From contig JALMLS010000213.1 in NCBI GenBank assembly GCA_038496445.1, forward strand, positions 359,554-423,553: a stretch of DNA of 64,000 bases, in the 5' to 3' direction. Within the stretch, counting starts at the first letter, position 1. Every line of letters begins with the position of its first letter. The notes below the pieces were generated by a model, which was not told the DNA's origin, did no database searches, and worked only from the letters and a program-made list of their open reading frames with translations. A program made the translations under genes and the position numbers. Of this stretch, positions 23,156-35,322 are shown piece after piece. Source of the DNA: Trichosphaerium sp. ATCC 40318. Lineage: Eukaryota; Discosea; Flabellinia; Trichosidae.

Positions 23156-24509
23156 TTACTCGAACTTGACTACAACTCCATTGGATTTAAGGCTTTTTAT
23201 GGCTTCATTATTTGGATGTAATATTGAAGTACGAGGGAGTGTAACTTTACAAACGCGAATAGACCTGAGTGTACTGATAATCTTATCAGCTAAATTCGTG
23301 TGCGACAAATCAAGAGTGTGAACGCCAACTAATACTTCAATACCTCTATGTGTCACTGATGTACCCGAAAGGTTGATACAATGAACTCCAGCTAGTTCTT
23401 TAAGACAAGCATTTGTTGCTCTAGTACCGCCTAGGTTAATGGTGTGTACACCTTTGAGTGATCTGATTCCCTTATCTGTTACTACTTGGTTATTGTTGAG
23501 ATTAATGTTGTGAACTCCAGCCAACGCAAAAACACCGGCATTTGTCACTACTGTACGGGCAAGATTGATTGTATGGACTCCAGTCAATACCATAACACCG
23601 GCATCTGTCACTCTTGTATTCGAAAGGTTGATTTTATGAACACCAGCCAATTCTGCAACACTGGCATCTGTAACTGCTGTATTTGCAAGGTTGATTGTAT
23701 GAACTCCAGCCAATACCTTAACGCCGGCATCTGTCACTGCTGTATTCGCAAGGTTGATTGTATGAACACCACCCAATACTTAACGCTGGCATCTGTTATT
23801 GCTGTATGCGCAAGGTTGATTTTGTGAACTCCAGCCAATAATATACCACTAGCATCTGTCACTGATGTATGCGCAAGGTTGACTTCAAAACTCCAGCCGC
23901 CGAAAGGGTGGTATGAGATCCCGCCAATGCTTTAACACCCTTATCGGTTACTTTAGTGTGAGAGAGCACAATGGCATGCACACCAGCTAGCGCTTTTACA
24001 CCTACATCTGATACTGATGTATTCGAAAGATCTACTACTAGCGCCAGCCAATGCTTGAACACCTGCATCAGTTACTTGAGTGCGAGAGAGTGCAATTGTA
24101 TGAACGCCAGCTAGAGCTTTTACGCCTTCATCTGTCACTGATGTATCTGAAAGGTTGATATACTTAACTCCAGCCAATGCTTTAACGCCATCATCTGTTA
24201 TGATTGCATATTCGAGACACAACTTTTTAGCTCCTGCAAGTGGTGAAATGTCCAGTGCCGTTTTATGGTTTCGAATAAATATTTCTGTTCTGTTTAAGAT
24301 GCCTTGTGACGTGAAGCGTTGACTATGTCATCGTTGTTTCTGAGTATTACTCTTTGATAGCCAACTATATCGTGAATGATTTGAGACAAGTGTACACACG
24401 TTTGAGCAATATCATTTTGTTCGGCAGGCAATAGTAGCTCAAAAATAGCCGCTGAAACCTCAAGAGGAAATTGTTCTAAAATGCTTCTGTTATCTTTGGT
24501 TTCGGACAT
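23156..24509 (-). pseudogene. F-box/leucine-rich-repeat gene with internal breaks
   Basis: Starts MSETKDNRSILEQFPLEV with an F-box-like segment (FPLEVSAAIFELLLPAEQND), followed by about 15 leucine-rich repeats of 21 residues (63 nt) of the cysteine-containing/GALA-like kind, consensus LAGVHTINLSNTxVTDAGVKA. The last nine (23156-23776) are intact and end NGVVVKFE. Upstream there are problems: a stop at 24294 after NASRHKAS where about 39 extra bases are inserted compared with the 22.99 kb copy, and one- or two-base losses near 24050, 23895 and 23780, each shifting the repeat frame. Splicing does not explain them, so I call it a pseudogene or a gene in decay. A functional copy would be an SCF substrate receptor. 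Confidence 0.65.
23300..24240 (-). repeat. Tandem 63-nt leucine-rich-repeat array
   Basis: About 15 head-to-tail 63-nt units, each containing words like GGAGTTCATACAATCAACC and ACAGATGC on the coding strand. Units differ by substitution and occasional single-base loss. Neighbouring central units (23560-23780) are the most alike, which suggests recent unequal exchange. Confidence 0.85.
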
Positions 24510-25456
24510 TGTCGTTGTTTGGGAGTTGCTTGTGATGGTAGCGAGGTTGTTTTAAAATGACTAACTTCAATGCGAACATCCTTCACTGATCACGTGTTAG
24601 AGACCTAATCATGCACATACTATTTGCTGAACAGTAATCTTTAAAACGTGCATGAATAGCCAAATCGCTTAATAGTTTGCGTTATGTATTGTAAACCACT
24701 TGAAATTGTGAACCGGAAATTAAGAAATGAAGTTATTGGCTCGAATTAAAACGTGATATGTACGTTTCTGCTAATCTTAACTAGCTTTTTCAACTAATAG
24801 AACGCATTCACTGCTTGGCTTAAGCAAACATATTCGTGCAAGGCACTGCGTTGAATTAACCATGTAGTAAAACTGTCTACGCACACCAAATTTCGTATAC
24901 AACTAACTAGGGATATACTTTGTTGATTGGTAACCGACAATTCCTGAAGATTGAATAAGGATTTTGGTACTCAAACCATGAAACCTGTTTGTTGAACAGT
25001 AATCCTGGGAGCCTGTTCAAATTCAATTACCAATAACATAACAGTAATCGACAACACACAATTTAATAATTGTAAGAGCGTGGCTTTAAACGAGTTCCTA
25101 GTAAGTCGTAAGATGATATTTTACCAAAACGCACCGAAGGTTTGTTTGTAAACAGTGTTTATTATTAAACTTGCTGAAGGTAGAAGGCATTGAAAGTAAT
25201 CAAAAGCTAGGAGGAAGTGTGTAAAATTGTCAATGTTATGCCGCATTCACTCTTCTTTTCAACATATTCATTTCTATTTCGTTTTCTTTCTTTTTTCGGA
25301 GTTAAGTATCATTTTCTCATGTCGTTTAGATAATGTGCTTTATGCTAGTAAAGAAGATAACTACTGTATTCTCATTCAATAAGAAAGAATATGGAAATAT
25401 GAGGATTAAGAAGAACTGAACTGTAGTCATACTTTATTACATTTTGCACGTGATAT
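24510..25456. other. Intergenic region without recognised gene
   Basis: AT-rich, no long open frame on either strand, one CACGTG at about 24588. It ends with the 3' flank of the beta-grasp gene. Nothing else seen. Confidence 0.45.
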
Positions 25457-25911
25457 TTATGCCACTATTGCATCAAGTATTGTTACTTTGTCTGCATCTT
25501 TCAATGGCGTTTTTAACTCAGCTCCATTGATTAAAACAATTGTGGATACTATTGCATCAGCAATTTGAGGGTATCTATCTGCCACTATCTTTTTTAAAGC
25601 AGCAGGAGTTGTCTCGTTGAATTATTAGCTTGTAAACAACAAATAAAGGCGTACTTGTACTGGTACTTCAAGATCTAAAGTCAATTCACTACCAAACACT
25701 TTTTTAATCTCCTCAGAAGCGAACGTGCACACTATGCGTATTTTCTATAGCCAGTTATTTGTTTTTTAATGGAAAACAATGTTAACTTGCTTGTGGGGGT
25801 ATATACTCCAAATTAGACGTATTAGTAGGTTCATCCGACTTATTCGAAGGTTTGGGTATTTCAGCTAGCTTTCTGTCTGTGCTTACCCGAGCTTCTGTGT
25901 ATCATCTTCAA
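25457..25911 (-). CDS. MoaD/ThiS-like beta-grasp protein, start unresolved
   Basis: The C-terminal two exons encode a ubiquitin-like fold: IRIVCTFASEEIKKVFGS, LTLDLEVPVQ, then after an intron (GTACGCC...ACGAG, about 25616-25656) TTPAALKKIVADRYPQI, then VLINGAELKTPLKDADKV and TILDAIVA-stop. Placement of RYP, NG and PLKD.D.V matches sulfur-carrier proteins such as MoaD (MOCS2A). The family's C-terminal Gly-Gly, which carries sulfur, is missing: the protein ends AIVA. An upstream exon (EARVSTDRKLAEIPKPSN ... LEYIPPQ, about 25800-25905) joins in frame if a GC-AG intron (donor GCAAGT, acceptor CTATAG) is used. No start codon is identified. Likely a divergent beta-grasp protein rather than a working sulfur carrier. 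Confidence 0.55.
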
Positions 25912-26245
25912 CCTCATCATTATACAAAGGCAAAGTTAAATTAATCTTGGTTTTATTTAATCACTAAGTCAAAGTTGGATAAGTCGCAGTACATCGCATA
26001 GTGATTGTCATTGATAAGTAGTACTCAAGTGACAAGCGTGTGCGTCAATAAAAAGCTCAAAAAAGTGACAACAAGAGCAAATTGTTAGCATATATTTTGT
26101 GAATTGTTTCACGTTCGTTGTGTTGCTACAGCTTTTTGTGGGTTTTGTTTGAAATGTCACTTATGTAATTGTTGTATGGCATTCATTTTAGCTTCAAGGT
26201 GTTGTAATCGAAGTAATACCCTATTGGTATTCATTAAAAAAATAC
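25912..26245. other. Short spacer; possible 3' exon of the RCC1 gene
   Basis: A 25-codon minus-strand stretch (MNTNRVLLRLQHLEAKMNAI..., about 26160-26235) could be the last exon of the RCC1-repeat gene or its 3' UTR. Nothing else is recognised. Confidence 0.35.
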
Positions 26246-29200
26246 TTAGGAAAGTTTTGTAGTAACATACTGAGTGTACCCATCTGGATTACTCTCCAAA
26301 GGGTCTGTAGCTTCGGCTTGTTTATTATCAGAATCAAAGCCACTATTTTTATCACGTGATTCTTTATCGATGGTTTGTGTCAATGATGCGCTCTTAGCAT
26401 ACAGTAACACTATACCACTACGCCAGAATCCAATATTCTTTACACCTAAATAGTAATTGGAGGTATACGAAAGCCAATTAAAACAAAAGGCACTTGTTTT
26501 TGAACTCTGAAACTAACAAATTTAACTCATACCTGTGACGGTACCCAGTCTTTCAGGAAAAGGCAGACCATTACCCCAGCGCCATACTAATAGTGTTTAG
26601 TTTCAAGTTTTTTAAATAGCGTATACCATGCCCTAGATTAGAGAGTGCAACAGCTGAAAAACCCCTTGCAAAAATATTTGTTATCTTTTCATTATTCTCC
26701 AAGTTTAGAATGATAACACGTGAGAAGCAAAACTTCCTTTGAGCGATAGATGTCGGTGTTTTTTCTTCACTTATAGGACTGTAAGTGCAGTTTCCGAGTT
26801 GACCTTCTTTGTTGTTCCCAAAGGTAAAAACCTCACCATCAGAACACAAAATAACTGCAAAGTCAATACCACAAGCTGATTGAATGATAGTCTTTCCAGG
26901 TATACAAAATTTAGAAAACGCAATGTATTCTGGTGAGTCTTTCTTATGAGTTGTTTCAAATAGTCTTCCATGAAAATAGGCGCTACCTGCGGGATAACAA
27001 GATTAAATATTGTTTATGTTCGTCGGAAAAAAAAAGAAAACTTGGAACCTTCAGTTGTAACTGCAATACAGTAGTAAGGGCCTGCTGATATGTGAATAAA
27101 CTTGTCACTTCCAACATTGTTTTGGGTTGATACAAGAGTTGGGTAAGGATTGTAATGGAAGACAGTCGGATTCTTGGGTTCCGTGTCATGGTGAACAAAA
27201 CCCCAAATAAACAGTTTTCCTTCAAATCAAAGTCAGTATGTCAGATTCTGGAGGAGGCTGGGAAGCAAATATACGTCATACCTTGCGTTGTCAGTCCTAT
27301 GGTAAAATACTCTCCACATGCAACATCAAATATAGGATTACCCATTAGAGACTGAATAAGTAGTAAGAACACAGAATTAAGTTTGTATTTTCACACGGAC
27401 ATGAACAAGCCTTGGTGTTTCAGCTGTTTGATATCCTGCATGACCAAGAGCACCAGTGTCGTTGCTACCCTGTAGAAACAATATTGAGATAAAAAGTTCA
27501 GATATTGCATACATACAAAGGTGTAAAGAGTCCCATGACGAGTCAATAGCACGGAAAATAAATTGGAATTTGAAGTATCTTCTGTGAACGTTGATGAAGT
27601 GACCTTAATTACGCACACAACTGGAATACTACCCATAGAATAGCTATAGCGACCTCTTTTATCACCCCATAGGAAAGCTTGTCCTTGCGTATTGCAGCAT
27701 AATGTATTACTTTTCATAGTCTCGTATAAAAACAACATTGGGTTGTTTATAACTGGTAGTCTATTTACAAACTTAGCAGTTATTTTGTGGATATTTCGTA
27801 GCACGTGCGTTTGATTACTTGCTTGGATAAAAGAGCACAGATCGCCCTTGGATTTTTCAGCGACTAAGGACGCCATGCCTAGTTTTTTGGCAAAAGTGCC
27901 ATCATTGATTGTTGCTCGAAGGTTCGGAGCTGAGAATTTAATAAACGTTGGTGGCGGATTCTTATCTAGTATCACGTGTTTAGATATTCGACATTATAGC
28001 TGTATAGATTTACCTTGTTCGTATATTGTAATGACTTTACCATATCCTCTGAAACAAGTCTCAAGGTCATCTAAAAAAAACAGCTGGATAAAAAAACCAA
28101 GGGAACTATTTGAAGAACTCAAAATGAGGTACCTGTTGGTATTGTCAATATCTCTGTTTCTGATATGCCATCATCTTCACAACGAAAGCTTCGAATTTCG
28201 ATAGCTTGACCGCGCTTGACATGCGGAGGTGCATTGTAAACAGCTGTTGACTGGATCTTTGTAAAATGCTCTTTGTCTAGGACGAACCATGTCTTTGAAA
28301 CATGCATTGTTGTTTTTCCTGAATAACTGCATACTATTTCAAGAAAACAAGTCACAAACTGATAAACTTATTCTTTTAGATCGTACTGTTTTGCATCCAA
28401 GAAAGAACTTCTTTGCTTTCTAGATTCTCTGCACCATCAACCGTGACGTTAATATTTTTGCGACTTATGACAGTGTTTGTGACAGTGCAGTTAATGTTAT
28501 AGTATACAATAGGCAGTGGTACTTGAGCGTTGAACACCTTGCTAAAATCGATGTCAGCAAGCAAGTTTAAAAAGTTTGAAACCGCACATTCTACTCTCTA
28601 CATCACCAGGGAATGGATAGTATTTATACGCAAAAGCAAACTTCTCGAAACTATACTGGTTAATACTTCGTTAGTTATCAGTGACGCACATATCACCCAG
28701 CTGGAATGTACGGCCGGTTTTATGATATATAAGTGCCAAAGTGTTTATTATCAAAATCTCAATCTTATCACGACTATTCAAATGCAATGTCAGGGTCAAA
28801 TAGAGAATTACAAATTCATCATTTGTTACCTTGATTCAGACGAACCACGTTCAACACCAAACAATGCTTGCCTCAAGCACTGTATTGCTTCTTCGTAAAG
28901 CTTGTAAAAAGTAAATACCATTAAGATCAGACCAACTTACCTGTTGTTTGTAGCAAGCTAATCCCTTCAGCAAGAAGTATCTGGTGAAAATACTTATTGG
29001 CACTTCGTTGTCCGTTGACGTTGTATTTATATTACCAAGTGCTTTATCACAAGCCTTTTGAAGTACATGGACATGTGCTCCTGTTAAGAAGGCATCTTGA
29101 AGTGCTTTAGAAAGCAGTTTACCTGCACGGCTTATCGCAACATTTGTTCCTTTTTCTTCTTGTGTTCCTATTTTTGGACCCTTTACAGATGCTACAATAG

Positions 29201-32083
29201 ATATAATATCACTTGTAGTAAAGGGCTCAGCTACTTCGAAACTATTTGGATCACCTAGAAGCGCAGCTTTCTTGCTTTGAGATAACCGAATACCAATCTG
29301 CTTCTCCAAAGCCTATTGTAATGTTAAACAATCTCCCAACTTAAGCCTTAAACCAAGACTCACCATCAATAATATGTATTTGTTGATTGCTTTTCTTAGA
29401 TCGTGGCTTGCTGATACTTCTTCATCACTTAAAGGTGCACCAACCTTCATCAATCGTTTAGAAATAAATGTGACAATGGTAGAAGGAAAGACCCACCTGA
29501 GAGTATTTCAAAAGGATTTGAAGTTTTACAACTTTAGTCCATAGAATATCAGCTGCTTTATGATGTCCGAACACAAGATTAAGCATACTGACAACCTTTG
29601 AAATAGCTACTGAATCGCTCATATTTTTCTGAGAGCGTATTTGTCTTAAAGCGTAGTTCTTAATACATCGTGCTGCCATCTCTGCAAGTATTATCCTATA
29701 ATAAACTTCATAAAAGTCGAAAAGAATGAATTCAGCGCTCATACCCTTTGGTTTGATCTAGACTAATACGAGACCTCAGCACCCCAAGATGTCTGAGATT
29801 AATGCCGCAAGAGTGCATGTGCTCAACTAACTCAACACCTGATGAGATAAGAATTTTGTGTTCTTCTATTTTTCTCGCTAACCTATTGCACGTGTTAAAT
29901 AACCAAATACATTCCTGAGCCTTGTAGAACGTACTCTCCAATTTTTTCTTGGCGCATGTGATTAGTTGCACCAATAATTTCGTGGTTGTGCACGTGCTTT
30001 TCAACTCTTCCAAAGTTGGAACACTACCAGCGGTTATTTGTAATATTGTGAACATTGAAGCGCCTCCAGAGTGGAAGCACGTACAGCATCAGAACTCAAC
30101 GGTTTTTTATATCCTTGTACTAGTTCAGGTCTTAATTGGTAAAACAAAGACCTTCCTCTAAGTCTACAACAATGTAAGAAGGTACAACCCTATAAAGTTG
30201 TACATACCCGAATACAATCCATACTGTTCCCTTTACCTTCTGCTGTGCTAAGATTGATACCTCCGTATTCAATTCTGTGCTCGAATCTTTAATAGGTTAA
30301 TAGGTTACAGCAACTGGGAAACAACATACCATCACAAATGATAATACCTTCTGGTATCTTAATGACAGACTTTGTTCCCATTAAATTCTTAATACTCCTT
30401 AACATATTTTTAGTCCAAACTCAACTGTAATACAAACATGTCGTACGAAATATGAGTATCAAACGTATGAGTCGTGCCTTCTGGAGTGGATCTAATGACT
30501 ACAGAAGTTCAGCGAATAAACTTCTTACTATAGCTGTTAGTGGACCTGTAAAATAACCGCTGTAGTATTCAGGTGGAAAAATACGAGCTGTATCTAATAC
30601 GTAAAAGCAACCATCACTTCCTTGATGTACTTCAATATCGCAAGGAGCTGCTAAATTAACATTTTGGGAAACAATGTGTTCTTTGATATTTAAATGTACT
30701 GCACATGACTTCATTAAACCAGCTACTCGTTGATCCTTTGCACATGTTTTACCGCCATCATCTAGAGTTCTATTAACCAAGTATATACTAACAACATACT
30801 CGAGCCATATATGAGCGTGGATTTGCTTTCAATCGGGAGAACTGGTGCAGCTAAAAGGCGGTATCCTCTGGTTCAAAATTAATAAAATAACAAAAGATTG
30901 TATAAGGTATTTTCATACTTGTAGTCGATGGTTATGAGTAATGGTACACGGAGTTTCTTCAATTCAGAATTCTTTAATACTACTCTTCTGTATGCTTCCA
31001 ATCCATGAAGTTCCAGATTCGCTATGTTTGTTAGACATGTAGAATTTTATATTTTGTTGAACTCACAGACTTTTTTGGCAAACTCATCGCTGCCATACAG
31101 TCCGTGATTGTCAATACAGAATTTGAAAAAAATACCATCCACCTAACCACCACTTTTTAGGACAGGCATGAAGTATAAAGGTGAACGCACTATGTATTTC
31201 TCGCCTCCAGCAATACCACCTAAAACAGACTTTTACCATACTTTTTTTTTTGCTTGGATTTACCTATTTTGACTGGCTGTATGGTTCTCAAATGCATCGG
31301 TGTCTTGCATTCGTTTATAATACGCTTTCCAATTTCAGTTGCTTTCTCTGTAAAAGAATCAACAATAGAAGTAATGTCGCTAAAGCGAGAATCATCAACT
31401 GCCTTTTGAAACTTTTTATTCCAATTAGAGTCATCTATGGACTTATTAGTAAGATAACTTGACCAACTCGCTGTGTGTACCTTGTGTAGCCTCAGTACTA
31501 TCATCAAGTTCTACATCTCCCAAAAGTGTAGCTGAACCGTATGTAACATCACCATCTTCGTTGTCAGAGGACGCCCCTGATGTTGTTTCAGAGTCAGACT
31601 CCAAATCCTCTCCTCCAATGTAAGCAGCGCTCTCCTTCACTGTTGCAGATCCGTAAGAAAGCTCTGAGACTGCCCCATACTCCTTATACTCTGGAATGAT
31701 TTCGTTTGCTTGGTCTAAACCCGTTTCTTCGTTGCTGCGTGTGATCTGTTAGATATTTAACACTCACGTGGTATGCACCTGTAAGTGTAGTTTTCCGGTA
31801 AGTACAAATTTGCCATGTTGTATCCTTCTGCGTTCATTGAAGTGTTAGCATACGCATATTCTGAAATAGCAGACGCAATGTACTTCTGAACAAACGAAAA
31901 TAAGATTAAATGATCAATACTGTTAATTACCTCAGCCGTGTTGTCTTTTAGTGTAGTACTGGACTCACCATCATCATTTTCATCTATTATTTCCCAAGGC
32001 TCCAAAAACCATTTAAAGAGGCCGGTGTCAGGGCCTCTCGGTTTCGCGCGTCTTCGTGGTTGTATAAAGAATCTATTCTGCAT
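26246..32083 (-). CDS. Very large gene: Clu-like domain, TPR-like helices, RCC1-like repeats
   Basis: Starts MQNRFFIQPRRRAKP at 32083, 154 bp from the divergent oxidase gene. An acidic region (EDLESDSETTSGASSDNEDG, about 31560) follows. A Clu-type core includes GGIAGGEKYIVRSP, IFFKFCIDNHGLYGSDEFA, LRVPLLITIDYKGYRLLA, and CDIEVHQGSDGCFYVLDTAR-IFPPE (about 31200-30540), matching the clustered-mitochondria family. Helical exons with a TPR unit follow (FLLKGLACYKQQ joined to LYEEAIQCLRQALFG, about 28940). The C-terminal third carries RCC1-type repeats: GSNDTGALGHAGYQTAE, FDVACGEYFTIGLTTQG, ILCSDGEVFTFGNNKEGQLG. It ends about 26246 (YTQYVTTKLS). Many introns. I found no clear stop or ATG between the Clu and RCC1 parts, but it may be two genes divided near 28.4-28.8 kb. 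Confidence 0.62.
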
Positions 32084-32237
32084 GTGGTAGCTACTGCGTT
32101 TAAAGAAAACTACCTAGTGTCACGTGTCAAAATTAACCGGCAGCGAAAACGAAAGCGCTAGCCAACGACTTGTTTGTGATTTGTTAAGCTCAACTTAACT
32201 GAAGTGTCACCGATTTGCTGTTTAGAAGTCGTAGGTA

Positions 32238-34477
32238 ATGAGTAAGTCAGTAATAGTTGTTGGAGGAGGGCTTTCAGGATTGTCTGCTGCTCTGAAGTGT
32301 CAAGAAAATAATTTAAATGTAACACTGTTGGAAGCATCAAACCGGCTTGGAGGTGCGCATTGGCACCCAACTATCCACTTTCTCTGTTACACGTTAATAT
32401 ATTTACGTAAAACTAGGTAGAACGTTATCAATACCGCTGAAAGATGGTGGAGAAACTGTAGATTGCGGTGGCATGTGGTATGACAGTTAACAACATCAAA
32501 TTTACCCTAAAGCGCGTCAATCGCCTATGTAGGTACAACAATACCACTCAAAAAAACGTCACAGCATTGGCAAACAAATTAAACGTAAAAACGTACAAGC
32601 AACATACAACAGGCAAAAAAATCCTTGACGTCAACGGAAAAATTAATGTAAGTGAAATACAACCGTTTTTAGGGCCGTCCCAAAACAAAATTAGTAAAAC
32701 TTTTCAGTTTTAGCTTATTTCTTTCCAAAACAGACGTATACGCTTGAATTAGTACCTAACTACTCGATATGGGTTGCTATTGATTCATTATGGACATTCA
32801 CAGTTATTGAGATATGGAGGCTGTTTGTGAACGTTATTAATCCAGCACAGTCCTTGTTTGCAAGCATGATGGTATGATCCAAAAGTTGTTGGTTTTTTTT
32901 CAATCACGTGACGTTCTTATTTTAGGATAGAAATACTTTTGATAGGCTTGCAGGATCCTTGCCATTCACGAACGATGTTAAAACAGTTTTGCCAGCAGTT
33001 TTTAGGTTCGGTATTTGTTGATCTCTTTGCTGTGAAGACTAACATTCGTTAATTAACAGAACAATAATGGGTGAAGAATATTCAAAAATGTCAGAGCTTT
33101 GGGCACTATTTTACTTCAATAATGGTGGAGGACTCAACTCTCTTGCTAGTAAGTATATTTTCGTATGTTCTAATTGTATGTTACTAACTCTTAACAGGTG
33201 AAGCACAACAGCGACGATTTGATGGTGAGTATCAATAAATCTTTGGTTTTTTGAAATGTTGAGAAAACTTAACGTCGCCTAGGTGGTTCCCAACAGTTAA
33301 CAGAAAAGCAAGCGGACTTACTAGGCAGAGATAAAATACACTTGAACACTCCTGTCATTCATATACAAAACACCGATAAAGGTGTAAAAGTTACAACAGC
33401 CAAAGAAATATTTGAAGTACGTTAAATCTTTAGTTGTTTTTCTTTGTTACAAAAAAAGTCTGCAATTGTTTGTTAATCTTTAATACAAGGCAGATGCAGT
33501 TATTTTAGCTATCCCTCCAAATATGTGTAAAACCATCGCTTACAGTCCACCGTTACCGAGAGAAAAGTCACTTCTTTTTGAAAGATGGACAATGGGGTAT
33601 TGACTTAACTCTTCATCACAAGATTAACGTTCATCTCACTAGACATATGGCAAAATACATTTTTGTTTACGAAACACCGTTTTGGCGTAACAAAGGATTT
33701 TCAGGAGAAGTAATTGAAGAAAACTCAAGTTGTGTTTTCATACTGACTGTGTTTACTAGGCTATAAGCTCAGGTGAAGTGACAGCTGTATTTGATACTTG
33801 TCTTCCTGGAGGCACTTGTGCTTTGACTGTATTTGTTGCGGCAGACACTGGCAGAAGTTTTAGGGAGAGACCTATTGAAGAGAGAAAGAAAATAATTATG
33901 GAAAAATTAAAGGATTACTTTGGACCTGAGAGTCTTGAACCTAAAGAGTTTCTATACCAAGATTGGAGTGATGAGAAGTTTCTAGGAGGTTGTCCAGCAT
34001 GTCATCTATCTCCTGGAGAGGTAACATTGTATGGACATTTATTGAGATCACCAGTAGGACGTATATTCTTTGCAGGAACAGAAACAGCAACAAAATGGAT
34101 AGGTACGCTTATTGATCTATTTTCACAATTGGATACGATACGTATTTTTGTTGTCACGTGGTTCATTGCCCTTCTACATTATTAAATGCAAATCACGTTT
34201 TTAATATACCACGTGATTCTTCGCTTTTTTCAACGAAAGAACGCCAGTCGCTGCAACTGGATTGAAATTCAACCGAGTTTATTGAATCACGTGTTTATTT
34301 TACAAATTAGGGTACATGGATGGTGCTATTTCAGCAGGGCATAGAGCAGCTGATGAAGTGAAGGATTGTTTTGACGGAAAGCAGAGAAAAAAGCCAAAGT
34401 CATCAATGTTATTCACATTAGCAGTTGCAACAGGCGTAGTAATCGCTTGTTCTATTGCTATTCGTGCTTTGTTGTAA
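32238..34477 (+). CDS. Monoamine-oxidase-like flavoprotein amine oxidase, tail-anchored
   Basis: FAD-dependent amine oxidase. The N-terminal dinucleotide fold reads SVIVVGGGLSGLSAALKC with the acidic residue of LLEASNRLGG, followed by GRTLSIPLKDGGETVDCGG. Middle exons include FRTIMGEEYSKMSELWALFY, GRDKIHLNTPVIHI and DAVILAIPPNMCKTIAYSPP. The C-terminal FAD-binding part reads [51 protein letters not shown]. The Cys of GGC is at the position of the covalent 8-alpha-cysteinyl FAD link in MAO-A/B. The tail LFTLAVATGVVIACSIAIRALL is a membrane anchor like the mitochondrial outer-membrane tail of MAO. Several introns carry CACGTG boxes (32905, 34154, 34209, 34289). It oxidises amines to aldehydes with peroxide release; the substrate is not predictable. 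Confidence 0.9.
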
Positions 34478-34581
34478 TTTTCTAGTAAATGAATTGTTTT
34501 GTAACTCAAGTTTGTTCACTTTAAATGGCTAGTTAGTTGTTCAGGGCTAAAAAAACGTGTTGTTTAGTTGGATGTAATTCT

Positions 34582-35322
34582 CTAAGAAATAATCTCTTGT
34601 CTCAATAAAAGACCGTCCATGGTCCAAATCTTATACACACCAACTTGTTTACCTTTTGAATAAGTCCTTTGCTCGTTCAGCACTCCATTTTCGTACCAAT
34701 ATTTTAACTCTCCATCTACCTTATCATTCAAGAAATTACATTGCTTGCGCAGTACACCATTTTCATGCCATTGCTTGTTTTCTCCATTTTTTTTGCCACT
34801 AACATAGTGATAGATCTCGTCCAATTGGTCATTGGGGAACCAAGACAAATACTCTCCCTCTTTTTTCCCATTCGCATAGTTACACTGCTCCCACTGCACA
34901 CCATTAACATGCCAAGATTTATACTCTCCATGTCGCTTGCCATTCAGATAATTACATTGCTCGAACAATCTCCCATTAGCATACCAACACGTGCTGCAGC
35001 CTTCCATTTTTCCATGTTTCCAGAATTGTTTTCGATAAAGTGAGATGCTGCTGTTTGGTTCTGTTTTTGTTGGTACTCTATATTTTAGCCATTTACCATG
35101 TTTTTTCAAATCAGCATCAAACCTTGTTGTCGTTGCTGTTTGTTTTGACAAGATTGGCCACTTTAAATATACTTCAAAGTCTACATCGATGATATCGAGT
35201 TTAATCTCAGCTGGAAGGTTTAGTAGGTAGCAACACTCATTTACTTCAACATTGTTCTAATTTACTTTATTAAACGCATAGCATTATTGTATGTTACTTA
35301 CCATTAACAGCGGAGGATCCAT
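34582..35322 (-). CDS. F-box/MORN-type (YwqK-like) repeat protein 1
   Basis: Two exons: MDPPLLM, a GTAAGT...ATTAG intron, then NNVEVNECCYLLNLPAEIKL, an F-box-like start (LPAEIKLDIIDVDFEVYLKW). After KHGKWLKY the protein is about six repeats of about 23 residues, consensus WYENGxLxEQCNYxNGKxxGEYK, the MORN_2 variant found in YwqK-type proteins. It ends DGLLLRQEIIS. The convergent oxidase gene stops 104 bp away. A paralog lies just upstream on the same strand. Possible role: an SCF adaptor whose repeat face binds the target. That is inference from the domain order. Confidence 0.8.

Noticed and set aside
23486..23827. Plus-strand Cys/Ser-rich repetitive open frame (TGICHYC-like units)
   Set aside because: It is the exact antisense of the 63-nt leucine-rich-repeat array; the periodicity and conservation follow the minus-strand protein.
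23300..24240. Regular direct repeats suggestive of a CRISPR array
   Set aside because: Units are contiguous 63-nt protein-coding repeats without spacers, in a eukaryotic genome.
28530..28898. Plus-strand 122-codon frame
   Set aside because: Lies opposite TPR-coding and linker exons of the large minus-strand gene and shows no family signal.
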